14,241 nucleotides of DNA from positions 1 through 14,241 of the forward strand of contig CAOJKG010000017.1 of assembly GCA_948437815.1 (NCBI GenBank), in the 5' to 3' direction. This document shows, one piece after another, positions 1-7,847 of this stretch (its first letter is position 1; each line of letters starts with the position of its first letter). Below the pieces are notes generated by a model. That model did not search any database and was not told where the DNA came from. It saw nothing but the letters and a program-made list of their open reading frames with translations. The stretch comes from an uncultured Mycoplasmatota bacterium. Lineage in GTDB: Bacteria; Bacillota_I; Bacilli_A; RF39; UBA660. Both the position numbers and the translations under genes were made by a program.

Positions 1-1112
1 TGACCTTCAAAATATTTATGACTCATACTTATAGTTCTATTTACTAAATTTCCTAGTGTATTAGCTAAATCTGTATTTGTTCTCGTAATAAGGGCTTCTT
101 CTGAAAAATTGCCATCACTGCCAAATGGTACTTCACGTAAGGCATAATATCTTACAGCATCTACACCATAACTTCCAATATATTCTCTTGGATCTTTATA
201 ATTTCCTAAGCTTTTAGATATTTTACCACCATTTATAATTAGCCAGCCATGACCAAATACTTGTTTTGGAAGTTCTAGATTTAAAGCCATTAATAAACAA
301 GGCCAAATTATTGTATGGAATCTTACTATTTCTTTTCCAACTAAATGTAGGTCTGCTGGCCAATATTTTTGGAATTTTTCATTTGATTCATCTGGATAAC
401 CTAGTGAGGTTATATAATTTGATAAAGCATCTACCCATACATATACTACATGGTTAGAATCAAAGTCTACTGGTATTCCCCATTTAAATGAAGTTCTAGA
501 AACGCATAAATCCTCTAATCCTGGTTTTATAAAATTGTTTAACATTTCATTTTTGCGGGATATTGGAAGTATGAAATCTGGATGTTTATCATAAAATTCA
601 ACTAATTTATCTTGGTATTTTGATAATCTGAAAAAATATGCTTCTTCACTTACTTCTTTTATTTCGCGACCACAATCAGGACATTTTCCTTCTACAAGTT
701 GACTTTCAGTCCAAAAAGATTCACATGGTATACAATATAAACCTTTGTATTCACCTTTATAAATATCTCCTTGCTCATATAGTTTTTTAAATATTTTTTG
801 TACTGCACTTTCGTGTTCTTTGTCTGTTGTTCTAATAAAATAATCATATGATATACCTAAAGATTGCCATAAGTCTTTGGCATTTTCAATTATTTTATCA
901 ACATATTCTTTTGGTGTTACGCCCGCTTCTTTAGCTTTCTTTTCTATTTTTTCACCATGTTCGTCAGTTCCAGTTTGAAAAAACACATCATATCCTGTTA
1001 ATCTTTTATATCTTGCAATAGCATCTGCGATTATTGTTGTGTAACAATGTCCAATATGAAAATCTGCACTTGGATAATATATTGGTGTTGTTATGTAATA
1101 TTTTTTATTCAT
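1..1112 (-). CDS. metG: Methionyl-tRNA synthetase, 3' end beyond window
   Basis: Charges tRNA-Met (initiator and elongator) with methionine in the cytoplasm. Translated backwards from an ATG at 1112, the frame stays open to the window edge, giving about 370 residues of the N-terminal catalytic part; the C-terminus is missing. It begins MNKKYYITTPIYYPS and contains the class I signature FHIGH near residue 18. A zinc knuckle with two CxxC pairs (CIPC and CPDC) follows, then VWVDALSNY, and the KMSKS-type loop GGKISKSLGNY near residue 300. The single four-cysteine zinc site and the insert resemble Bacillus-type MetS. It lies 17 bases after the HAD gene and has only a weak purine-rich ribosome binding site, so it is probably co-transcribed with that gene under the Met T-box leader. 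Whether the C-terminal tRNA-binding (EMAP/Trbp111) domain is present cannot be seen. Confidence 0.97.
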   Translation of the reverse strand, partial: MNKKYYITTPIYYPSADFHIGHCYTTIIADAIARYKRLTGYDVFFQTGTDEHGEKIEKKAKEAGVTPKEYVDKIIENAKDLWQSLGISYDYFIRTTDKEHESAVQKIFKKLYEQGDIYKGEYKGLYCIPCESFWTESQLVEGKCPDCGREIKEVSEEAYFFRLSKYQDKLVEFYDKHPDFILPISRKNEMLNNFIKPGLEDLCVSRTSFKWGIPVDFDSNHVVYVWVDALSNYITSLGYPDESNEKFQKYWPADLHLVGKEIVRFHTIIWPCLLMALNLELPKQVFGHGWLIINGGKISKSLGNYKDPREYIGSYGVDAVRYYALREVPFGSDGNFSEEALITRTNTDLANTLGNLVNRTISMSHKYFEG

Positions 1113-1129
1113 TTTTATCACTCTTTCTT

Positions 1130-1756
1130 CTATAAAATTTCTCTTAATTCTGATAAAGTTCTAACTCTTGTTAAGCCATCACTTTCCTCTTTTTTATTAT
1201 AATGAATTGCTTTTAATCCTGCATTAATAGCTCCATCATAATCCACGCTAAGATTATCTCCTATCATTAGGCATTCTTCTGGTAAATAAGGACCACAAGC
1301 TTCAATAAAACTTCTAGCATCTGGTTTGTTATATTTTTCACTTCCATATATACTTGTAAAAAACTCTTTAATGCCTGCTGTTTCTAATCTTTTGCTTTGA
1401 GAGGCAGTAAATCCATTAGTTAAAACCGCTAAATCATATTTTTCTTTTAAATATTTTAATGTTTCAATTAATTCTTCAGTCGCTGGCATGGCCATGTCGC
1501 CTAAATATTCTATCCAAGCTTTGATAAATTCTAGTGATACTTCAATTCCTAGTTGCTCTTTTATATGTTTTCGAAAATTTTCGTAACTATAATTGTTATA
1601 ATGCTCTTCATAAGTTGCATATGCTCCATCTATTTCTTCATATGTCTTTGGAATATTATATTCTTCTACTGCCTTTTTAACTGCTTCTAAATAATCATTA
1701 CTCCATGGTATTAGCGTATTATCTAAATCAAATATTATTCTTTTAATATTATTCAT
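1130..1756 (-). CDS. HAD-superfamily phosphatase (subfamily IA type), upstream of metG
   Basis: Haloacid dehalogenase-like hydrolase of 208 residues, with a predicted Mg-dependent phosphatase activity on an unknown small phosphorylated substrate in the cytoplasm. All four HAD motifs are visible: DLDNT (D10 nucleophile, D12 acid/base), LTNG (T113), the KPD lysine (K144), and GDNLSVD (D167, D172). A helical cap fits between motifs I and II (about residues 17-90). The size and motif layout resemble YjjG-like or phosphoglycolate-phosphatase-like members, but the substrate cannot be assigned. The start is ATG 1756, preceded by a strong AAGGAGGAG. That Shine-Dalgarno overlaps the proposed sequestering helix of the T-box leader. 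It is the first gene of a two-gene unit with metG, so it probably shares methionine-tRNA control, an unusual setting for such a phosphatase. Confidence 0.9.
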   Translation of the reverse strand: MNNIKRIIFDLDNTLIPWSNDYLEAVKKAVEEYNIPKTYEEIDGAYATYEEHYNNYSYENFRKHIKEQLGIEVSLEFIKAWIEYLGDMAMPATEELIETLKYLKEKYDLAVLTNGFTASQSKRLETAGIKEFFTSIYGSEKYNKPDARSFIEACGPYLPEECLMIGDNLSVDYDGAINAGLKAIHYNKKEESDGLTRVRTLSELREIL

Positions 1757-1765
1757 ATTTTCTCC

Positions 1766-1974
1766 TCCTTAAAAACAAATAAAAACCATAAATTAAGGAC
1801 GCATATTTTGCGCGGTACCACCTTAATTCATGATTTTTTCATGCTCTCTTTCCTTAACGCGGATTAACGATTAAACTCCAGAGTCATCTTCTATATTATT
1901 TAATATTCGTTTTCATCAACCACGAACTTTCTTTAATTAAAATAATATATACTCATTCCTTCAACATTTAAGTT
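1766..1974 (-). promoter_or_regulatory. T-box leader, methionine specifier, upstream of HAD-metG
   Basis: The minus strand carries the canonical T-box AAGGTGGTACCGCG (1811-1824). Its bulge UGGUACC is flanked by an 8-bp stem: AAUUAAGG at 1821-1828 pairs with CCUUAAUU at 1791-1798. A GCGC/GCGU helix closes the loop. A Stem I is visible as AUAUUAUUUUAAU pairing with AUUAAAUAAUAU, capped by UUCGU/ACGAA. On its 3' side the motif GAAG-AUG-A places the specifier AUG (Met) at 1885-1887, which matches the downstream metG. UGGU predicts discriminator base A, as in tRNA-Met. A CAUGA/UCAUG hairpin serves as Stem III. No strong GC-rich terminator follows. Instead UCCUUAA (1793-1799) can pair with UUAAGGA (1766-1772), which contains the Shine-Dalgarno. 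Uncharged tRNA-Met would hold UCCUUAA in the T-box stem and free the ribosome site. Confidence 0.93.
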
Positions 1975-1980
1975 GAGTTC

Positions 1981-2009
1981 ATTATATTACATACTATATT
2001 ATATGTCAA
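1981..2009 (-). promoter_or_regulatory. Sigma-A promoter of the T-box/HAD-metG unit
   Basis: Consensus -35 TTGACA (2004-2009) and consensus -10 TATAAT (1981-1986) are separated by exactly 17 bases. The expected start of transcription is near 1974, at the base of Stem I of the T-box leader. The -35 box lies inside the last codons of the upstream spoVT-like gene (CTT GAC ATA TAA), so the two units abut without spare sequence. Such a full-consensus promoter implies high constitutive initiation, with control left to the leader RNA. Confidence 0.88.
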
Positions 2010-2526
2010 GTTTCTTTGAAAAAATACTTGATACTAATTTACCAATACTGGCTTCATTTGTTAAGTTCTCTTCACTATATAATATTACTAAACCAATACT
2101 GTCATTTAAAGAAATTATTGGTATAAATACAAAGTTTCCAGATATTTCAATATTTTCAAATATTATGGTTTTATTTCCTTCTAATACTTCTCTTTCTTCA
2201 ATTATATTTATAAATTCTTGAGGTAGACTTTTATTTATTAATTCTTCTTTAAAACCACTTTCTGATATAATTTTCTCTCTATCTGTTATCATAATTTTAT
2301 AATTAAATTCACTATTTATTAATTCACATAAAGAACATGCTAAATCTGTGCTTGTGCTCATTCGATAATATTTTTTTAAAATAATACTATCACTATCTGT
2401 GAATATCTCTACATTTTCGCCATCTCTTATCCCTAAGTTTCTTCTTATCTCTTTTGGTATTACTATTCTCCCTAATTCATCTATTCTTCTTATTACTCCA
2501 GTAGATTTCAAGGAACACAACTCCAT
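1999..2526 (-). CDS. spoVT: SpoVT-like AbrB-family transcription regulator
   Basis: DNA-binding regulator with an N-terminal swapped-hairpin AbrB/MazE-type domain (STGVIRRIDELGRIVIPKEI, running to about residue 55) and a C-terminal GAF-like sensor half. This is the SpoVT architecture; B. subtilis SpoVT is 178 residues, against 175 here. SpoVT modulates forespore (sigma-G) genes in spore-formers. It lies directly after mfd, the same neighbour order as in Bacillus. The ATG at 2526 has no ribosome binding site. A TTG at 2511, preceded by GGAG at a 9-base spacing, would give MKSTGVIRRID, matching the family's usual N-terminus (MKATGIVRRID). The true protein may therefore be 170 residues. Family membership is secure. 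The sporulation role is inferred from B. subtilis; a general AbrB-type regulator with GAF domain is the alternative. Confidence 0.9.
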   Translation of the reverse strand: MELCSLKSTGVIRRIDELGRIVIPKEIRRNLGIRDGENVEIFTDSDSIILKKYYRMSTSTDLACSLCELINSEFNYKIMITDREKIISESGFKEELINKSLPQEFINIIEEREVLEGNKTIIFENIEISGNFVFIPIISLNDSIGLVILYSEENLTNEASIGKLVSSIFSKKLDI

Positions 2527-2535
2527 TTCTAATAT

Positions 2536-2564
2536 TAATATAAACTGCTTAGAGTTTTTTATAC
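2536..2564 (-). promoter_or_regulatory. Possible promoter of the spoVT-like gene, sigma-G-like
   Basis: GTATA (2560-2564) and TATATTA (2536-2542) on the minus strand are 17 bases apart. They resemble the sigma-F/G -35 (GHATR) and, with one mismatch, the sigma-G -10 (CATnnTA). A sigma-A reading is poor because the matching -35 position reads AGTATA. spoVT is sigma-G-dependent in B. subtilis. In such AT-rich DNA this match is weak. Confidence 0.25.
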
Positions 2565-2565
2565 T

Positions 2566-2585
2566 AAAAAAAGAGCTTAGACTCT
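2566..2585 (-). terminator. Weak intrinsic terminator candidate after mfd
   Basis: Just after the mfd stop the minus strand reads AGAG-TCTAAG-CTCT followed by seven T residues. The stem is only 4 bp with a 6-base loop, so termination would be partial at best. Its position between mfd and spoVT-like is sensible. Confidence 0.35.
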
Positions 2586-2596
2586 AATTATTTTAT

Positions 2597-5500
2597 CTAT
2601 AAATAAGATTTTATAAGTTCTAATAATGGGACAAATGTATAGAGAAAATGCTTATCATTTGTTTTAATCATTAAAGATATTTTTATTCTTTTGCTTTGAT
2701 ATTTGAATTTTAAATTAGGATTTATGTTGTAACTTTCTAAAAATAGTTTATCTGCTTTTAAATTGTTAGAAATATCCTCTGGTAATTCTAATTCAACAAA
2801 GTTTCTTGTTTGGGTAACTCTTTTAATATTTAGCGAACTTGCTAATTTTTCAAACCATTCTTCATACATATATATTATTAAACTTTCGTCTACTTTACCA
2901 AATCTGTCCTCTAATTCGGATTTGATTTGTTCTAATGTTTCTTTAGATTCTATCTCATTTATCTTATTGTGTATTTCTATTTTTATTTCATCATCTTTAA
3001 CATAATCATCACTTATATGTGTACTTACATTAATTAGGGCAGTTGGTGATTCATCAGTTTTTACTTCTTCACCTTTAAGTTTCTTCATTTCTTCTTCAAT
3101 CATCTGCATATATAGATTTATACCAACTGAATCAACAAAACCAGCTTGTTCACTTCCTAAAATATCGCCCGCTCCTCTAATAGATAAGTCTCGCATAGCT
3201 ATTCGATATCCACTTCCGAGTTCTGTAAATTCTTTGATAGCTTCTAGACGTTTTATTGCTATATCATTTAACATTTTACTCTTATTATATAAAAGATACG
3301 CATATGCTATTTTATTTGATCTACCAACTCTTCCTCGTATTTGGTATAATTGAGATAATCCAAAATGATCAGCATTATATATAATTAACGTATTAGCATT
3401 TGGTATGTCAATACCTGTTTCAATAATGGTTGTACAGACTAAGATATCATATTTGTAATCAATAAAGTCTTCCATTATGTTTTCTAATTCTTGTTTTGTC
3501 ATTCTACCATGAGCTGTTATTATTCTGGCTTCTGGTACTAATTTTTTTAGTTTTGAACTTATACTTTCTAATTCATTAATGTTATTATAAAGGACAAATA
3601 TCTGACCACTTCTTGATAACTCTTTATAAATAGCATCTTTAACTATTAAATCTTGTTCCTCTAATACATAAGTCTGTATAGGATACCTATTTATAGGAGC
3701 GGTATCTATTACTGATAAATCTCTTAAACCAGACATAGCCATTTTTAATGTTCTTGGTATAGGAGTTGCTGATAAAGTTAAAACATTTACATCATTTTTA
3801 TATTGTTTTATTTTCTCTTTATGAGTTACGCCAAAACGTTGCTCTTCATCAACTACTAATAATCCTAATTTTTTGAATTTAATATCATCACTTAATAAGC
3901 GATGCGTACCAAATACAATATCAATAGTTCCTTCTTCTAAACCTTTTAATATTCTTTTGGCGTCTTTTGTACTAGTAAACCTATTTAATAACTCAATATT
4001 TAAAGGATAATCTTTAAATCTTTCTATCGCACTTGTATATTGTTGCTTAGATAGAATCGTTGTAGGACATAAATAAAATACTTGTTTATTATTGACTACC
4101 GTTTTGAACATCGCTCGAAAAGCAACTTCAGTTTTGCCAAAACCTACATCACCACATAATAATCTATCCATAGGTACTTGACTAATTAAATCTTTATCAA
4201 TTTCATTTATAGCTTTTTCTTGGTCTCTAGTTGGAGTATATGCAAAAGATGCGGCAAAGTCTTGTTCCATCTCATTAGTTACATATTTTTCTCCTTGTAA
4301 TGCTTTTCTTGCAGCATATAACTTTAATAACTCTTCTGATATGTCTTTTATTTTTCGTTCTACTGCTCTTTTGGTTTTAGCCCAAGTTGTTGAATTTAAT
4401 TTATTTATTTTAGGTTTTAATCCATCTTTACTAGCATACTTTAAGATTGTATTCATTTTCTCTACAGGAACATAAACTTTGTCATTACCCTCATATAATA
4501 TTTCTATATAATCTTTTTGTAAGCCATTTTGAGTAAGTGTTTTGATTCCATTATATATGCCTATTCCATGAGCCATATGAACTACATAATCACCTAAATT
4601 TAAAGCATTTAAGTCTTTTATCTTTCGACCTATTTTATAAGAATTTTTGTATTTTATTTCATTTGTTCTGGTTTCTTCAATATCATTTGCACTTATTATA
4701 ACCTTTTTATCTATTATAAAGCCTTTTGTTAAACTCTTTGGTTCAACTTTGTGGGGAACATTTATTAACTCTTTTATTTGTTTTCTTTGATTTTCTTTAG
4801 GTAGAAAAAAAGTTATTTCATAGCCTAAACGATGCCACGAGTCACATTGTTCTTGTAATTTTTCAAAATTAGAATGGAAATTTGGTATTTCCTTACTTTC
4901 AATATTTAAAACATCTTTAGTCTCTAATTTGCTATTTAAAAAATTTATATATATATTATATTTCGGATTTATTTCATCAAGTGAAAACATAAATCTTGTA
5001 TCACTTGGAAGATTTTTTGCTACACGAAATTCAAACATCTCTTCTTCTAGTTTTAAATAAGCAGCCTTTATTCTACTTTCATCAATAGTTACTACTATCG
5101 CATTACCTGCATAATCATATAATGAAGATTTATTCTCGGTTTTAATCTCGCCATTATTTATTAAAGTTATCTCATCAGTTGTACTTAAAGACATCTGAGT
5201 GTTTTCATCAAAATATCTAATGGATTCAATAGTATTTCCAAAGAATTCTAATCTTATTGGATGCTCACTTAAAGTAATAAATATGTCTATTACAAAGCCT
5301 CTTACTGCATATTCACCCGTACTTGTTACGATTGTATCTCTTTTATAGCCTAATTCTTCTAATATTTCAATTAACTTTTCACGATTAATATCCATATCTT
5401 TTTTTAATTTAATATTTAATTTATTCTGAACTTTTGTGTCTGTTAAATACTTTAAGTATCCCATTAAATTAGTTATTATTATTCCTTTTTGACTCTTGAT

Positions 5501-5779
5501 TTTTTCTAATGTCTCAATTCTAGTTGTTTTAAGTTCTGGGGAAATAGCTAAAGCTTGACTAGTAAGAAAATCATCCATAGGAAAAAGATATGTTTTATCT
5601 TCCAATGATTTTATACCACTATAAAGTTGGTTTGCTTCAAAAAGCGTACTTGTTAGTAAAATAATATTTTCTTTCTTTTCTTGAAATAATTTGGCAACGT
5701 AAATATGGGCTAACTCATTTGTTAACCCTACTATTGTTAAATTATTATCATATTTAAAGTAATTATCTAAAAAATTCAT
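2597..5779 (-). CDS. mfd: Transcription-repair-coupling factor Mfd
   Basis: ATP-driven DNA translocase that removes stalled RNA polymerase and recruits UvrA for transcription-coupled repair. About 1060 residues, some 100 shorter than B. subtilis Mfd (1177), with the shortening in the N-terminal half. In order: a UvrB-like N-terminal region (GLTNELAHIYVAKLF near residue 18), the CarD-like RNA polymerase interaction domain starting LNLGDYVVHMAHGIGIYNG (about residue 393), the P-loop GDVGFGKT (about 543-550), DEEQ (about 644-647), SATPIPRTLKM, the helicase signature QIRGRVGRS, and a C-terminal TRCF domain. The start is taken as ATG 5779, because GGAG sits nine bases upstream; a TTG at 5788 in the same frame directly abuts that GGAG and is unlikely. 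Only one base separates it from the pth stop, so the two genes are probably translationally coupled. Confidence 0.98.
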   Translation of the reverse strand: MNFLDNYFKYDNNLTIVGLTNELAHIYVAKLFQEKKENIILLTSTLFEANQLYSGIKSLEDKTYLFPMDDFLTSQALAISPELKTTRIETLEKIKSQKGIIITNLMGYLKYLTDTKVQNKLNIKLKKDMDINREKLIEILEELGYKRDTIVTSTGEYAVRGFVIDIFITLSEHPIRLEFFGNTIESIRYFDENTQMSLSTTDEITLINNGEIKTENKSSLYDYAGNAIVVTIDESRIKAAYLKLEEEMFEFRVAKNLPSDTRFMFSLDEINPKYNIYINFLNSKLETKDVLNIESKEIPNFHSNFEKLQEQCDSWHRLGYEITFFLPKENQRKQIKELINVPHKVEPKSLTKGFIIDKKVIISANDIEETRTNEIKYKNSYKIGRKIKDLNALNLGDYVVHMAHGIGIYNGIKTLTQNGLQKDYIEILYEGNDKVYVPVEKMNTILKYASKDGLKPKINKLNSTTWAKTKRAVERKIKDISEELLKLYAARKALQGEKYVTNEMEQDFAASFAYTPTRDQEKAINEIDKDLISQVPMDRLLCGDVGFGKTEVAFRAMFKTVVNNKQVFYLCPTTILSKQQYTSAIERFKDYPLNIELLNRFTSTKDAKRILKGLEEGTIDIVFGTHRLLSDDIKFKKLGLLVVDEEQRFGVTHKEKIKQYKNDVNVLTLSATPIPRTLKMAMSGLRDLSVIDTAPINRYPIQTYVLEEQDLIVKDAIYKELSRSGQIFVLYNNINELESISSKLKKLVPEARIITAHGRMTKQELENIMEDFIDYKYDILVCTTIIETGIDIPNANTLIIYNADHFGLSQLYQIRGRVGRSNKIAYAYLLYNKSKMLNDIAIKRLEAIKEFTELGSGYRIAMRDLSIRGAGDILGSEQAGFVDSVGINLYMQMIEEEMKKLKGEEVKTDESPTALINVSTHISDDYVKDDEIKIEIHNKINEIESKETLEQIKSELEDRFGKVDESLIIYMYEEWFEKLASSLNIKRVTQTRNFVELELPEDISNNLKADKLFLESYNINPNLKFKYQSKRIKISLMIKTNDKHFLYTFVPLLELIKSYL

Positions 5780-5780
5780 T

Positions 5781-6335
5781 TTAACCAACTCCGTTGTAGT
5801 CGTTCATTACTTTATTTATGTCATAGTTGATAAAATCTTCAATTATTTGATTCGTTAAAATAAATGTTTTTTCTAATTGTGTTAGTTGTTCTTTGTTAAA
5901 TTTTCCTAAAACAAAATCTTTTGTATCTCCATTTATATTATGGGATATTCCTATTTTTAGTCTGGCAAAATTGTTGTTTCCTATACGATTTATTATCGAT
6001 TTGATACCATTGTGGCCGCCTGCGCTACTATTTGTCTTAATTCTTATTTTACCAAATGGTAAATCCAAATCATCGTGTATAACTAAAATATCTTTATTCT
6101 CTATTTTATAAAAATTTATAAATTCAATTACAGAGTTTCCTGAAAGGTTCATATAAGTCTCAGGTTTAACAAATATAACTTTTTCATTATTAATAACTTC
6201 GGCAGTATATAAAGCATTAAACTTCTTTTGCCATGAAGAGTCTTTTAAATAGTTATCTAGCACCATAAATCCTATATTATGCCTTGTATTCTCATATTCT
6301 TTGCCTGGATTGCCTAAGCCTATTATTAGTTTCAC
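5781..6335 (-). CDS. pth: Peptidyl-tRNA hydrolase
   Basis: Releases peptides from prematurely dropped peptidyl-tRNA by cleaving the ester bond, recycling tRNA in the cytoplasm. 184 residues, normal for the family. Recognisable catalytic and binding residues: N9 in GNPG, H19 in TRHNIGF (catalytic base), N63 in YMNLSG, D88 in HDDLDLP, and N109 in GGHNG. The start codon is GTG at 6335, with AAGGTGA as ribosome binding site. It overlaps the stop of the methyltransferase gene by four bases (GTGA), a classical re-initiation junction. mfd follows after one base. Pth-Mfd-SpoVT adjacency is the same as in B. subtilis, except that the small gene fin, which lies between pth and mfd there, is absent. Confidence 0.98.
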   Translation of the reverse strand: MKLIIGLGNPGKEYENTRHNIGFMVLDNYLKDSSWQKKFNALYTAEVINNEKVIFVKPETYMNLSGNSVIEFINFYKIENKDILVIHDDLDLPFGKIRIKTNSSAGGHNGIKSIINRIGNNNFARLKIGISHNINGDTKDFVLGKFNKEQLTQLEKTFILTNQIIEDFINYDINKVMNDYNGVG

Positions 6336-7063
6336 TTTGTCACCTTCTTTTTTACTTGTGATTCTTTAAAAATATTTTGATATGTTTTGATATTTCTTGA
6401 TACTATATCGTTGGAAACTTTAACACCTATCCTAGCGTTTTTCACGAATTTCAGCAATACCATTATAGCATAATCTTCAGGCTTTGATGAAATAAATTTC
6501 ATTACTTTGACATTTAAGTTATTTGCACTTGCTATATTTATTATTTCTTCTAATCTTTCAGGCCTATGAACCATATAAAACTTTCCTTTATCCTTTAAGA
6601 GATAACTTGCTGTTTCTATTATTTCTTTTAATGTTATTGTTAGTTCATGTCTAGCTATTGCTACTTCTTTTATAGTGTTAATAAGTGATGTGTTATCCAC
6701 TTTGAAAAATGGAGGATTACATGTAATTATATCAATACTATTTCCTGGAAAATAATCTTTACTATCTAAAACATTTATGTTTAACACTTTTATTTTGTTT
6801 TCTAATTTATTATACTCTATGCTTTTATTGGCTAAATCATATATTTCTTTTTGGATTTCTATTCCTATTACTTCTTTATCGTATCTTTTTGATATAATTA
6901 AAGGTAAAGGTGCATTACCACTGCAAAAATCAATGATTTTGTTATCATCCTTTTTAATATCAATAAATTCTGCAAGTAAAAGAGAGTCTAAGGAAAACTT
7001 AAACTTCTCAGAATCTTGATATATTTTTAATCCATAATCATATAAATCATTTAGTACAACCAT
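6332..7063 (-). CDS. SAM-dependent N6-adenine methyltransferase, TrmN6/YabB-like
   Basis: Class I SAM-dependent methyltransferase of about 243 residues. It shows the SAM-binding motif IIDFCSGNAPLPL (about residues 43-55) and the amino-methylation motif NPPFF (about 116-120). The N-terminal FSLDSLLLAEF resembles the 'DA.LLa.F' signature of the TrmN6/YabB/YfiC group, which methylates A37 of tRNA1-Val. The site next to ricT matches yabB near B. subtilis yaaT-yabA. The tRNA target is inferred from family and context, not shown. ATG 7063 is preferred because AGGTGA lies five bases upstream; a GTG at 7072 overlaps that ribosome site. Translation starts inside the last 17 bases of ricT and ends in a four-base overlap with pth, so the three genes are coupled. 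Confidence 0.88.
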   Translation of the reverse strand: MVVLNDLYDYGLKIYQDSEKFKFSLDSLLLAEFIDIKKDDNKIIDFCSGNAPLPLIISKRYDKEVIGIEIQKEIYDLANKSIEYNKLENKIKVLNINVLDSKDYFPGNSIDIITCNPPFFKVDNTSLINTIKEVAIARHELTITLKEIIETASYLLKDKGKFYMVHRPERLEEIINIASANNLNVKVMKFISSKPEDYAIMVLLKFVKNARIGVKVSNDIVSRNIKTYQNIFKESQVKKKVTK

Positions 7064-7847
7064 TACAATCACCTAATGATATGTCTATTTTTTCGTTATT
7101 TACTAGTACTTTATAACTTCTATTTAAAATGTCTTTACTTATTACTGGTCCTTTGCCCTTTTCTGTTTCAATATATTCACCAATCTCTGGCATTCCTTTA
7201 TTGCAAGCTAGATATTCCTCATCTTCATATGTTAGACAGCATAATAATCTGCCACATAATCCATTGATTTTTGTGGGATTTAAAGCTAAACCTTGATTTT
7301 TAGCCATATTCATAGAAACAGATTCAATGTGATTTAAAAATTTAGCACAACATATTTTCTCGCCACATGAACCAACTCCACCTATTTCACGTGCTTTATC
7401 ACGCGCTCCAATTTGACGAAGTTCTATTCTAGTTCGATAAACACTAGCTAATCTTTTAGCTAATTCTCTAAAATCTACTCTTTCATCAGCAAGAAAGTTA
7501 AAAATAAGTTGTTTTCTATCAAATGTATAGGTAGCATTTATAATTTTCATATCAAGTCCTAGTTCTTTTACTATCTCTCTAGACTCTTTTAGGGCACTTT
7601 CTGCATCACGAAGATTTTTTAAATAGGTTTCATAATCATTTTTAGTGGATATACGGATTATGTCTTTTAATTCTTCATAATTCTTGATATTGCTGTCTTT
7701 TATATAAGATACAACTCTACCAAATTGCTCTCCTTTTTCTGTTTCAGTTATTACAGTGACATTTATTGGGCATTTTACTTTGCTTTTAAAATTGTATATC
7801 TTGCCATTATCTTTGAAATTAACACCATATATATAATACTTATCCAT
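7047..7847 (-). CDS. ricT: PSP1-domain protein RicT (YaaT), Fe-S partner of RNase Y maturation
   Basis: In B. subtilis, RicT joins RicA and RicF in a complex with [4Fe-4S] clusters that assists RNase Y-dependent mRNA processing and influences competence, biofilm and sporulation. The 266-residue protein has the PSP1 core around residues 60-220, including NFLADERVDFRELAKRLA and RIELRQIGARDKA. Its cysteine set is CGEKICC (161-167), LCGRLLCC (198-204), C215 and a C-terminal CNGC (261-264). Cysteines of the first two groups are the ones associated with cluster binding in the family. ricA and ricF are not in the window. The ATG at 7847 overlaps the end of holB by eight bases, and its ribosome binding site is weak (AGAGA), consistent with translational coupling to holB. 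holB-ricT linkage is standard in Firmicutes. Confidence 0.95.
   Translation of the reverse strand: MDKYYIYGVNFKDNGKIYNFKSKVKCPINVTVITETEKGEQFGRVVSYIKDSNIKNYEELKDIIRISTKNDYETYLKNLRDAESALKESREIVKELGLDMKIINATYTFDRKQLIFNFLADERVDFRELAKRLASVYRTRIELRQIGARDKAREIGGVGSCGEKICCAKFLNHIESVSMNMAKNQGLALNPTKINGLCGRLLCCLTYEDEEYLACNKGMPEIGEYIETEKGKGPVISKDILNRSYKVLVNNEKIDISLGDCNGCTK

Noticed and set aside
5525..5545. TTCTGGGGAAATAG in mfd as a Noc site
   Set aside because: Only one arm is preserved, with about four mismatches to the palindrome.
6693..6701. TTATCCACT, an 8/9 DnaA box in the methyltransferase gene
   Set aside because: A single imperfect 9-mer inside coding DNA; expected by chance in this AT-rich sequence.
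7385..7400. TATTTCACGTGCTTTA in ricT as a fourth parS
   Set aside because: Only the left arm and core match; the right arm GAAACA is absent, so ParB binding is not expected.
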